Below are positions 44,565-52,077 of a stretch of 64,000 nt of DNA, in pieces. The stretch lies in contig NZ_CP029256.1 in assembly GCF_003628755.1 (NCBI RefSeq), positions 1,259,585-1,323,584 of the forward strand. The letters are read 5' to 3'. Numbering within the stretch: the stretch's first letter is position 1; every line of letters starts with the position of its first letter. The notes beneath the pieces were generated by a model, which worked only from the letters and a program-made list of their open reading frames with translations, was not told where the DNA came from and made no database searches. The DNA is from Christensenella minuta (lineage in GTDB: Bacteria; Bacillota; Clostridia; Christensenellales; Christensenellaceae). A program made the position numbers and the translations under genes.

Positions 44565-45013
44565 GCGCCTTCCCCCGCCATATCCGGGTTCGCAAATGCG
44601 TCTTCGATAAAGGCCGTAAGCGCCTCCTTCGTCGCCGCGCCCGGATAATATGTAACGGGAGTTCCCGACGCGTCGAGGATCATATAAACGGGAACGCTCG
44701 ACACGCCAAATTCCTGCGCGATTTTTTTCTGTTCATCGACATTCACCGTTACAAACGTAATTTTACCATCGTATTCCCGCCTGAGTTCCTTAAGGACCGG
44801 TTCCATCTCTTTGCAATAGGGGCACCAGTCGGCCGTAAAATCGATAAAAACCGGAAGGCCGTCCACAGTCCACTCCTGTACTGCCTGCGCGGGTTCCACA
44901 TCCGCCGCTTTTTCTTCCTGCGAGGTTTTTATCAAAAAAATGCACAATACAAGCAAAAGAACCACCGTTATGATCGTTACTTTGCCTGCCGTGCCCGCTA
45001 GAAATTTTTTCAT
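44561..45013 (-). CDS. Membrane-anchored thioredoxin-like protein
   Basis: The 150-residue protein has an N-terminal membrane anchor (about 10-28) and a thioredoxin fold facing outside, with active site FTADWCPYCKEME (C-P-Y-C) and the cis-Pro loop SSVPVYMIL. It ends GEGA where the ccdA start overlaps. With CcdA it forms an outside thiol-reduction module. The start has AAAGGAAGATTGA. Upstream, about 110 bp away, ends the structured RNA candidate. Confidence 0.93.
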   Translation of the reverse strand: MKKFLAGTAGKVTIITVVLLLVLCIFLIKTSQEEKAADVEPAQAVQEWTVDGLPVFIDFTADWCPYCKEMEPVLKELRREYDGKITFVTVNVDEQKKIAQEFGVSSVPVYMILDASGTPVTYYPGAATKEALTAFIEDAFANPDMAGEGA

Positions 45014-45123
45014 TCAATCTTCCTTTACCAAAAGCCAATAATAATCCTTTTTATTAATAACCCGAAACACAGGAACAGTAACCGCTTTTTTTACACATTT
45101 TTGTCCGTGAAATTTTGCCGGCG

Positions 45124-45288
45124 GAAAAGTCGAAGAGGCGAAGCAAAAGCCTCGCCTCTTCCGGACAGATAGCTGCTCTTTTGCGCGCAGACGCGCGCTC
45201 CGCTCGGCGGAATTTCCCCGGAGCACGCTTTTCGGCTGAGTTCCAGTGGAATGGCGCGGCAGCAAGATGCGCCTGATTTATTATTATA
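45124..45288 (-). ncRNA. Candidate structured RNA downstream of the dead TnpB-like gene
   Basis: The 295 bp after the TnpB-like stop contain no credible gene. They begin with a perfect TATAAT box on the minus strand (45288-45283). Then come a 9-bp helix CGTGCTCCG/CGGAGCGCG (45227-45219 with 45202-45194) and an alternative GCGCGC/GCGCGC helix (45198-45193 with 45188-45183) that competes with it. A 13-bp hairpin follows, GAAGAGGCGAGGC/GCTTCGCCTCTTC (45161-45149 with 45144-45132), then CTTTTCC. A transcript of about 150 nt is expected. Placement immediately 3' of a TnpB-like gene is where omega RNA or guide RNA is encoded. Identity as a guide RNA is inference; no -35 box is clear. Confidence 0.5.
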
Positions 45289-45308
45289 CTATAAAATTGT
45301 CCGTCCGG

Positions 45309-46877
45309 CTATTCTTCATCCACAATGGTAATCTCTTCGCGAACGTTGCGCAGGTTTGCGAAGCGCTTGCGGTAGCTGATTTCCCGGATAGATATCCCCT
45401 CCGGAAAATCTTTGCCCGCCTTTATATCCTTTGCCGCTTTTTCCGCATAGCGGAAAAAATCCCGGATACCCTCCTGCGTGGGGCGCGCCAGATAAGACAG
45501 GCCCAGGATATCGTTGTGGATCAGTATCCCCCCGTCCGTTTGTTTCGCATAAAACAAAAGCGCCGTACCGTTATATTTCAACAGCCGCCGCGCGGCATTC
45601 AGAGGCCCTATCGTTTCAATTTCCCCGGCAAAGCCGCATTTAACACATATCATTCTGCCGCCCGCAAAGCGGTTTTTCTGTGTATTCGAGCCGCACCGCG
45701 GGCAGGCGGTGAAAATACCCCTCGCGCTCACGAATACGGGCTTTTCAAGCCCCCTCAGCTCCGCTTTATAGGCCACCATCGACACCATACGGTTGAATTC
45801 GCCCGCTGTAAGCTGCGCCGCCTCCCTGCCACAGGTAAGCTTGTCCCCGATCTCTCCCATGCGGTATGTGATAATGGCGCTCTTGTTTTTCCATGCAATT
45901 TCCACCAGCTCGTTTGCCGCCGCATGCATTCCGTTTTTAGTGCAAATATCCTTCCTGCGGGGAATTCCGCCTTCCGCAAGAACCTTTCCCTGAAGGTCCG
46001 TCACCGCGTAGCGCGCCGCGTCCTTCAGGCTGCGGGTGATTCCCATATATGTCTCGTTTTTCCCTTCCTGTGCGCTTTCGCACGCCACGTTTATGGAAAG
46101 GTAATAGTCCCCGTTCTTCTTCAGCAGGCGCGCCGTTTTAAAAATCCTCGGGTTTTCCAGCCCCGCGCGCAACACAGTCTCTTGTGCTTTGCCAAAGGAA
46201 AGCGGTACGACGATATACCGCTCGCGTTTATTATCCCGCTCGAGCGGCTCGTGTCCTTCCGCAACATAATATAGCTCCGCATCTCCGCGTACGATCCCTC
46301 CGCGGCGGTTTTCGTCCCGGACGCCCATAAGATAGAGTTTTGCATAGAACCTGCCGTGCGCTTTATCGTACAGCAGGCAGTAATCGCGGTTTTTCGCATA
46401 CCGCCCGAAAAGCAGCGGTTTCCGTATGCCGAGGCCGTTATAGAGGCGTTCGAGCCGCAGGCGCAGCTCCTCCCGGCCGATCTCACCTGCGTCAAACGCG
46501 TCAAGCGCGGCGGAGAACTGCCGGTCAAAATCGGCTTCTTCCAATATCTGCGGATAGCGCGCTCCCTTCTGCGCTTTACGCAGAGACAGCCACGCGACCA
46601 TCGCCATCGCATAATCAAGCTTCAGGGCGTCTTTGAACGGCTGTACGCCGAATTCGTTGAGCCTGTTCATCAGTTCTTTACCGAGAAGGCCGGTGATACG
46701 GCGTGTGAGGTAAGCGCCCCCCTCCCGCATCTCCCGCATGATAGGCTCCACGTTTTCCTTGGTATGCTCGAACAAATAGGAAAGCGCACGGTTATACCGT
46801 AAAACCGCCCGGTCGATCAGCTCCCGTTTTGCCGCCGAAGGATTATGAAGTTTGAGAACAAGCGTCCTTACCACCAT
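45309..46877 (-). CDS. Nuclease-dead TnpB/Cas12-like protein in the hydrogenase operon
   Basis: The 522-residue protein starts like TnpB (MVVRTLVLKLHNPSAAKREL, YNRALSYLF). It has the strand ARLLKKNGDYYLSINVACES before RuvC-I, and the TnpB zinc ribbon with Cys392/395 and Cys411/414 (ACPRCGSNTQ, MICVKCGFAG) followed by N427-A-A-R. All three RuvC acids are gone: GID is GIT (Thr281), the RuvC-II Glu is Thr337 (AIITYR), and the Asp of D-x-N-A-A is Pro425 (PLNAA). The RuvC-I to II interval is short, and an extra 90-residue C-terminal tail is present. The start is 1 bp after the SpoIIE-type phosphatase stop. Codon use is host-like. No TnpA or IS ends were seen. Likely a DNA-binding, RNA-guided regulator; inferred. 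Confidence 0.72.
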   Translation of the reverse strand: MVVRTLVLKLHNPSAAKRELIDRAVLRYNRALSYLFEHTKENVEPIMREMREGGAYLTRRITGLLGKELMNRLNEFGVQPFKDALKLDYAMAMVAWLSLRKAQKGARYPQILEEADFDRQFSAALDAFDAGEIGREELRLRLERLYNGLGIRKPLLFGRYAKNRDYCLLYDKAHGRFYAKLYLMGVRDENRRGGIVRGDAELYYVAEGHEPLERDNKRERYIVVPLSFGKAQETVLRAGLENPRIFKTARLLKKNGDYYLSINVACESAQEGKNETYMGITRSLKDAARYAVTDLQGKVLAEGGIPRRKDICTKNGMHAAANELVEIAWKNKSAIITYRMGEIGDKLTCGREAAQLTAGEFNRMVSMVAYKAELRGLEKPVFVSARGIFTACPRCGSNTQKNRFAGGRMICVKCGFAGEIETIGPLNAARRLLKYNGTALLFYAKQTDGGILIHNDILGLSYLARPTQEGIRDFFRYAEKAAKDIKAGKDFPEGISIREISYRKRFANLRNVREEITIVDEE

Positions 46878-46878
46878 C

Positions 46879-48051
46879 TTAGCAATACTCGATCTCTACG
46901 TCTTTGCCCATCTGCCGGAGGATCTTGGCGATATCCTTCACCATGCGCAGCTTGAGGCTGAGGTCGATCGGAAGGTCCGGGTTCTGGTGCGCGGGGTTGG
47001 CTGCGCGTCCCACCGTAAAGTGCGCGCTTGTGCATTCCTCCAAGAGCAGCTTTGCAAGCCGCGACGCGCCGTCCTGCTTGAATATATCGAACAGTTCTTC
47101 CATGTCGCTTCCTTCCGCCATATATTTCTGCATGATTTCATAGGTTTTCGCAAGCGTCACGACGCCTTCCGTCACAAGGTCGATCCCTTCGATCATTCCC
47201 GTGGGCGGCACGCCCGCATCCTTATAATCGATTTTGACGCGGAGGTCGCGGCCGGAAACACGGCTTACAATCTGCGACGTCGTGCCGCCGCACACCACCT
47301 TTACCCCGTCGGCCTCCAGCAGCCTGTCGACCAGCTCCCGGTCGCGCGAGGAATCCACCGGCGGCCCCACCATGATAAAAGCCGGCTGCGCATGCCGTAT
47401 TTTTGTGGTCACAAACGTCGTATCGTCCCCCGGCCGGCCGTCGTAAAGCGAATTGCACGCGGAAAGCAGAAGCTTTGTCATCGCGCGCGCCGGCATCTCT
47501 TTGCGGTATGCCCGGCAGGCGTATTCCACAATGTTATCCCGCTGCCATCCAAAATTCAGCGTCTGGCCAACCCCTGCATGGATCGCCCCGTCTGAAAAAG
47601 CGACGCACATGTCGTCCTCCTGCATAGAAAAACGGCTTTCCAGCACCTTTTTATCGCCAATTTCAATCTCCGTTTTTTCAACCGGGACTTCCTTCCCGCC
47701 GCGCAGGATAATGGCCTGCGGATTATCAAACTCCACCATATGCGCTTTTCCCGCGGTATTCACGCGCAGGATGGTGAACGTGCAATACGCCAGCCCGCGT
47801 TCCGAGCAAACGGGCAGCGTGGACGCAACCGTCTCCACCGTTTCATAGATATCCGCACCTTCGGAAAGCATGGTTGCAGCGATCTTGCTGGTGAGCGTCG
47901 AAAGGATGTTCGCCTTTACCCCGCTGCCAAGACCATCCGCCAGAACAATGGTGGTCACGTCACCTTTGCGCACGATCTCCACCTTGTCGCCGCACAATTC
48001 CTCTCCATGCTTGAACAGGCTTTCGCCCGCCGTCTCAATAAATACGCTCAT
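46879..48051 (-). CDS. SpoIIE/PP2C-type serine phosphatase
   Basis: The 390-residue soluble protein has a PP2C (SpoIIE) phosphatase domain with metal-binding motifs TIVLADGLGSGVKAN, CVAFSDGAIHAG and GRPGDDTTFV. The region about 240-390 has the sequence VVCGGTTSQIVSR and helical segments that I do not recognise. Such phosphatases are commonly paired with a sensory [FeFe]-hydrogenase in Clostridia and are thought to relay its redox or H2 signal. The start MSVFIETAGES (48051) has AGGAGAGCGAAG and overlaps the sensor gene by 17 bp. The substrate phosphoprotein is unknown. The TnpB-like gene follows after 1 bp. Confidence 0.87.
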   Translation of the reverse strand: MSVFIETAGESLFKHGEELCGDKVEIVRKGDVTTIVLADGLGSGVKANILSTLTSKIAATMLSEGADIYETVETVASTLPVCSERGLAYCTFTILRVNTAGKAHMVEFDNPQAIILRGGKEVPVEKTEIEIGDKKVLESRFSMQEDDMCVAFSDGAIHAGVGQTLNFGWQRDNIVEYACRAYRKEMPARAMTKLLLSACNSLYDGRPGDDTTFVTTKIRHAQPAFIMVGPPVDSSRDRELVDRLLEADGVKVVCGGTTSQIVSRVSGRDLRVKIDYKDAGVPPTGMIEGIDLVTEGVVTLAKTYEIMQKYMAEGSDMEELFDIFKQDGASRLAKLLLEECTSAHFTVGRAANPAHQNPDLPIDLSLKLRMVKDIAKILRQMGKDVEIEYC

Positions 48052-49747
48052 CTTCGCTCTCCTGGATATACTTTTTGAGGTTTGTGAGCGCAAGCTTCGT
48101 CTCCGCCGTCGTTTCCCCAAGCAGGCTTGCGATTTCCTGTGCTACGCGCATCTGTTTGTTGATGACTTCCTGGGTGACCTCCATGGTTTCCGCGCGCATT
48201 TCGCTGATTTTCTTCTGCTGGTGTTCATCCTCCGTGATATCTTTGATGAGCAGCAGGTACATTGAATTGTCCTTGATGAAAATCGTGGACTGCTTTACCG
48301 TAATCCCGAGATCCTGGTAAAACACCTTTCGGTCAAAAATGTTTTCCCCTGTCTCGCGTACTTCGTCGATATCATCGCAGTCGATAATCATGGATACCGG
48401 GCGGCCTACATAATTCCTTTCATTCAGGTGGAACAGTTCCGCCGCGGCCTTGTTATATTCCATCAGGTTGAAATCGCTGTCAAGGATGACGATCGCATTC
48501 GGCGTATTATCCAGCACCACGTTGGAGATACTTTCCGCTTTTTCGCGCATAAACGGCAGGCACATCCTGATATCCGCCTTACCCTGCAGGACAGCAATCG
48601 CTTTATCGCGGCAGGTCGGGTATCCGCAGCCGCCGCAATTGAGTATTTTGTCCTCGCTCGTCTTGCCCATGCGCACAAATACCTGCTGTATCTCCTCGTC
48701 GCTGGGGATACGGCGGTGAAGGGAGCGGTCGCGGTACTGCCGTCCGATCCCCGTTTTTGCGTCCTCTGTCAAAGGCGCGCTGCACGCGGTGCGGTTTTTG
48801 GCATACTGCAGCGTGCGGTCCTTAATGTGCAGGAAGGGAATATCGATTTCCTTTGCGCCCGGCCCGCCGAGACAGCTGCCCGGGCAAGCGTTCATTTCAA
48901 GGAAGAAATTTTCCAGTTCTCCCGATTTGAGCGAATCCAGCACCTCGGCGCAGCGGTCGATCCCGTCCACAGCCACACATTTATAGGCCTGGCGGATGGG
49001 CCGGTCGAGCGTCTGTATGATCCCCCCCGGGATCGGATACAAACGGTTCACGGTTGCTTTCATCTCGCGCACGTCCGGGTCCTCCGCCTCAAGGTCCACG
49101 CCTTCCGCTTCAAGCCACTGCATCAATTCGTCAAACAGCACCACCGCGTCGATTGCTCCGTCCGATTCCTGTGCCTCGTGTATTTTCGAGATGCACGGCC
49201 CTACAAAAACAGTCTTGATGCGCGGGCCATAGACCTCCTTCATCATCTTGCCGTGCGCCGTCATAGGCGCGTCTACGGGCGCGAGGTAAGGGATCAGCTC
49301 CGGATAATATTTCTCTACCAGAAGCACGAGCGTCGGGCAGCATGTTGTGATAATGTTTTTCATCTTATGCTCACGCATCAGCTCCATGAAATTCTGCGAA
49401 ACCTTCGCCGCCCCGATCGAGGTTTCCTCCACACCCGTAAAGCCGAGTTTTTTCAGCGCCGATGAAATTTTCGGGAAAGTCGCATTTTTATAGCAGCTTG
49501 CAAAGGACGGAGCCACCGAAACATATACCTTGTCTCCGTTTTTGATGAATCCCTTGACCTTATCTAGGCTGCTGTTCACATATTTCGCGTTCTGCGGGCA
49601 GGCCAGAAAACAATGCCCGCAGAGAATACATTCCTTCTCCGTGATTTCCGCCTGCTCATTTTTAAAGGCGATTGATTTTACCTGACAGCTTCTGATACAT
49701 TTATAACAGTTTTTACAGTTTGCTTCTTTAAACTGTATAATACTCAT
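48035..49747 (-). CDS. Sensory-type [FeFe]-hydrogenase with PAS domain (group C-like)
   Basis: The 570-residue protein has two N-terminal [4Fe-4S] motifs (CKNCYKCIRSC, CILCGHCFLAC). An H-cluster domain follows with TTCCPTLV, VGPCISKIHE and NACPGSCLGGPG, then a four-Cys Fe-S domain (NCGGCGYPTCRDKA to IRMC) and a PAS domain (about 425-535) ending in a coiled coil. The altered P1 (TTCCPT instead of TSCCPA) and P3 motifs and the PAS domain are typical of sensory [FeFe]-hydrogenases rather than catalytic ones. It probably senses H2 or redox state and passes this to the phosphatase encoded downstream, whose start overlaps its end. Confidence 0.88.
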   Translation of the reverse strand: MSIIQFKEANCKNCYKCIRSCQVKSIAFKNEQAEITEKECILCGHCFLACPQNAKYVNSSLDKVKGFIKNGDKVYVSVAPSFASCYKNATFPKISSALKKLGFTGVEETSIGAAKVSQNFMELMREHKMKNIITTCCPTLVLLVEKYYPELIPYLAPVDAPMTAHGKMMKEVYGPRIKTVFVGPCISKIHEAQESDGAIDAVVLFDELMQWLEAEGVDLEAEDPDVREMKATVNRLYPIPGGIIQTLDRPIRQAYKCVAVDGIDRCAEVLDSLKSGELENFFLEMNACPGSCLGGPGAKEIDIPFLHIKDRTLQYAKNRTACSAPLTEDAKTGIGRQYRDRSLHRRIPSDEEIQQVFVRMGKTSEDKILNCGGCGYPTCRDKAIAVLQGKADIRMCLPFMREKAESISNVVLDNTPNAIVILDSDFNLMEYNKAAAELFHLNERNYVGRPVSMIIDCDDIDEVRETGENIFDRKVFYQDLGITVKQSTIFIKDNSMYLLLIKDITEDEHQQKKISEMRAETMEVTQEVINKQMRVAQEIASLLGETTAETKLALTNLKKYIQESEDERIY

Positions 49748-49949
49748 ACCCTATAACGCTCCTTTCGTCGAAACGCGCCCCTTTGCTCATTTTCTCCGCA
49801 AGGGCCTCAGACTTAAAAGTTAATTCCTGACGGCATCCCCGGATAAAAGCATTTCCTCCGCGCGGCCCCTTCGTTTGGAAAAGACAGGGATGCGCAAAGC
49901 GCGCCAGCCTCCGCCGCCGCGCTGATGCACATTTCATTTATAGTCCCGG

Positions 49950-50192
49950 TCAAATTTTCGCTAAAACCTGGTTTTTGAAAAACTCCCCGACGTTATCCGT
50001 ATTTACGGAAAAGACCTCATCCCCGATCTGTACGGAAACCGCGTCTGTGCAGTGGCCGAGGCAAAATACGCCCGTAAGCTCTACCCGGTCCCCGAGCCCC
50101 GACTCCTCGATCATCTCCTGCAGCTCGCTCACCACGTTGTACGACCCCTTCAGGTGGCATGCGCTCCCGATACAAATGTTGATTGTCATCAT
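49950..50192 (-). CDS. Thioredoxin-like [2Fe-2S] ferredoxin
   Basis: The 80-residue protein is a single NuoE-C-type domain with four cysteines: ICIGSACHLKG and GVFCLGHCTDAVSVQIGD (pattern C-x5-C ... C-x3-C). It probably binds a [2Fe-2S] cluster and carries electrons between the hydrogenase HydA and the sensor protein. Its start overlaps the hydA stop by 4 bp (MMTINICIG; an ATGATG start). About 200 bp without a gene separate it from the sensor gene. Such small proteins are standard in clostridial hydrogenase clusters. Confidence 0.88.
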   Translation of the reverse strand: MMTINICIGSACHLKGSYNVVSELQEMIEESGLGDRVELTGVFCLGHCTDAVSVQIGDEVFSVNTDNVGEFFKNQVLAKI

Positions 50193-51907
50193 TTTACGTT
50201 CTCCTCCCCTTTATAGTAATTCACATGCAGCAGCTCATGAATTTTATTCTTTAAAATACCTCCGTACAGGGCCATCATGACAGGATTTTCCTCCGAACGC
50301 TTCACCTGCGACAGCTTATCCGCATCGTAAAGCCCTTTCGCACGTTCTTCCTTTCCTTCCCTGCGCGTAAACGGCTGGCCCGCCCCCGCAATACAGCCGC
50401 CCGGGCATGCCATGACCTCTACAAAATCGTATTCTGCCTCACCGATCTCGATCTGTTCGATCAGCTTCTCCGCGTTGGCAAGGCCGTTTACCACGGCGAT
50501 CTTGACGCGGCCGCTGCCGTATGGGATGCTCGCCTCTTTGATGCCTTCCATGCCGCGCACACCCGTATATGCTATATTATGCAACATATTATTGCTTTTG
50601 TCATCTACAACCCTGCGTATCACCGCCTCTGCGACGCCGCCCGTCACGCCGAAGATCACGCCCGCACCGGAGGTGATTCCAAACGGCATATCCGCAGCCT
50701 CGGGATCGATATCCTCGAACACGATCCCTGCCTGTTTCAGGATGCTCGCGAACTCCTGCGTAGTAATAACGCCGTCCGTATCGCGTGAGCCGTCCCCGTA
50801 AACGAACTCCGGGCGTACCTGCTCGTCCTTTTTCGCCGTGCACGGCATGATCGCAAACACCACCGTTTCCTTGCCGTCCACCTCCTGCACCTGCTTGAAA
50901 TGCTCCTTGATGACCGCCGAGAAAATCTGCATCGGCGATTTGCAGGTGGAAATCTGCTCCACCAATTCCGGGTGCGCATGCTCCGCATATTTCACCCATG
51001 CCGGGCAGCAGGACGTAAAGAGGGGGAGCTTCGCCCCCGCTTTATATTTCTTCACAAACTCTTTGGATTCCTCCATCACGGTAAGGTCGGCGCCCATAGT
51101 GGTGTCATACACCTCGTCCACCCCCATTTTCCGCAGTGCGCCCACGATCTTGCCCGCGACATTTGTGCCCGGTTCGAGGCCGAACTCGTCCCCGAGCGCC
51201 ACGCGCACGGCCGGTGCAAACTGCACCACCACACGTTTGGAATCGTCGTAGATCGCATCCCAGAATTTCTGCGTACAGTTGCGGATCACGATCGCGCCCG
51301 TCGGACATACCGACGCGCACTGTCCGCAATTAACGCAGTTCGTTTCAGAGAGGGGTTTATTAAAGGCTGTAGAGACCGTCATGTTCGATCCGCGGTGCGC
51401 AAAATCAATCGCCCCCACATTCTGTATCTCCGAGCACATGCGCACGCAATCGCCGCACAGGATGCACTTGGAAGGATCGCGGATGATGGAAAGCGCCGAA
51501 TCATCGATCCCCTCCTGCTTTTTCGTATTCTCGAAGCGCACGCTGTCGATCCCAAAACGGAGCGCCAACTCCTGCAGGCGGCATTTCCCGTTTTTAGGGC
51601 ACGTCGTACAGTCGCGGCAATGGCTCGCGAGCAGCAGCTCGAGGATCATTTTCCGGTAACGGAAAAGCTGCGGCGTGTTGGTTTTGATCTTCATCTTGTC
51701 ACGCGGAGGCGTGGAGCACGAGGCGATGATACCGCCCCATTCGTCCTCCACTACGCACATGCGGCATGCGCCGTAGATGGAAAGCTCCGAATAATAACAG
51801 AAGGTGGGCAGGTCGATCCCCGCCTTACGAATCACCGCAAGGATATTCTGTTCCTCGTCGAAATTGACGATCTGCCCGTCTATAATCATGTGTTTCTTAT
51901 CAGTCAT
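50189..51907 (-). CDS. hydA: [FeFe]-hydrogenase catalytic subunit HydA
   Basis: HydA evolves H2 from NADH and reduced ferredoxin with HydB and HydC. The 572-residue protein has an N-terminal [2Fe-2S] domain (CYYSELSIYGACRMCVVE), a His-Cys cluster (CRDCTTCPKNGKC) and two [4Fe-4S] motifs (CILCGDCVRMC, CVNCGQCASVCP). The H-cluster motifs are P1 FTSCCPAWV, P2 MPCTAKKDE and P3 MACPGGCIAGAG. All H-cluster cysteines are present. The start has AAGAAAGGAAATAAGTGGT. It stands in the order hydC-hydB-hydA. Confidence 0.96.
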   Translation of the reverse strand: MTDKKHMIIDGQIVNFDEEQNILAVIRKAGIDLPTFCYYSELSIYGACRMCVVEDEWGGIIASCSTPPRDKMKIKTNTPQLFRYRKMILELLLASHCRDCTTCPKNGKCRLQELALRFGIDSVRFENTKKQEGIDDSALSIIRDPSKCILCGDCVRMCSEIQNVGAIDFAHRGSNMTVSTAFNKPLSETNCVNCGQCASVCPTGAIVIRNCTQKFWDAIYDDSKRVVVQFAPAVRVALGDEFGLEPGTNVAGKIVGALRKMGVDEVYDTTMGADLTVMEESKEFVKKYKAGAKLPLFTSCCPAWVKYAEHAHPELVEQISTCKSPMQIFSAVIKEHFKQVQEVDGKETVVFAIMPCTAKKDEQVRPEFVYGDGSRDTDGVITTQEFASILKQAGIVFEDIDPEAADMPFGITSGAGVIFGVTGGVAEAVIRRVVDDKSNNMLHNIAYTGVRGMEGIKEASIPYGSGRVKIAVVNGLANAEKLIEQIEIGEAEYDFVEVMACPGGCIAGAGQPFTRREGKEERAKGLYDADKLSQVKRSEENPVMMALYGGILKNKIHELLHVNYYKGEENVK

Positions 51908-52077
51908 ACCACTTATTTCCTTTCTTTATACAACGCCATGTACAAGAGGCCTTCGGTCATTCCGGATAGAAGCTCCCGGCGGGGAAAACGCAATCCCGGC
52001 CAACAGAGCATACGGAGCCGTACAGGGCCAAAGACAAAGCCCGCCGCTTCCGCACCGGGAAATTCCTGATGGCCGGA

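Noticed and set aside
45124-45300. Match between the candidate guide RNA and the hydrogenase promoter
   Set aside because: Only 7-8 nt matches such as TCAGGCGC and GTCCGTG were found by eye between this RNA and the region upstream of hydC. That is chance level, so no target is claimed.
45309-46877. Ordinary IS200/IS605 insertion
   Set aside because: No TnpA gene, no subterminal hairpins or target-site pattern were seen, the frame is fitted to 1 bp behind the phosphatase gene, and the catalytic residues are lost.
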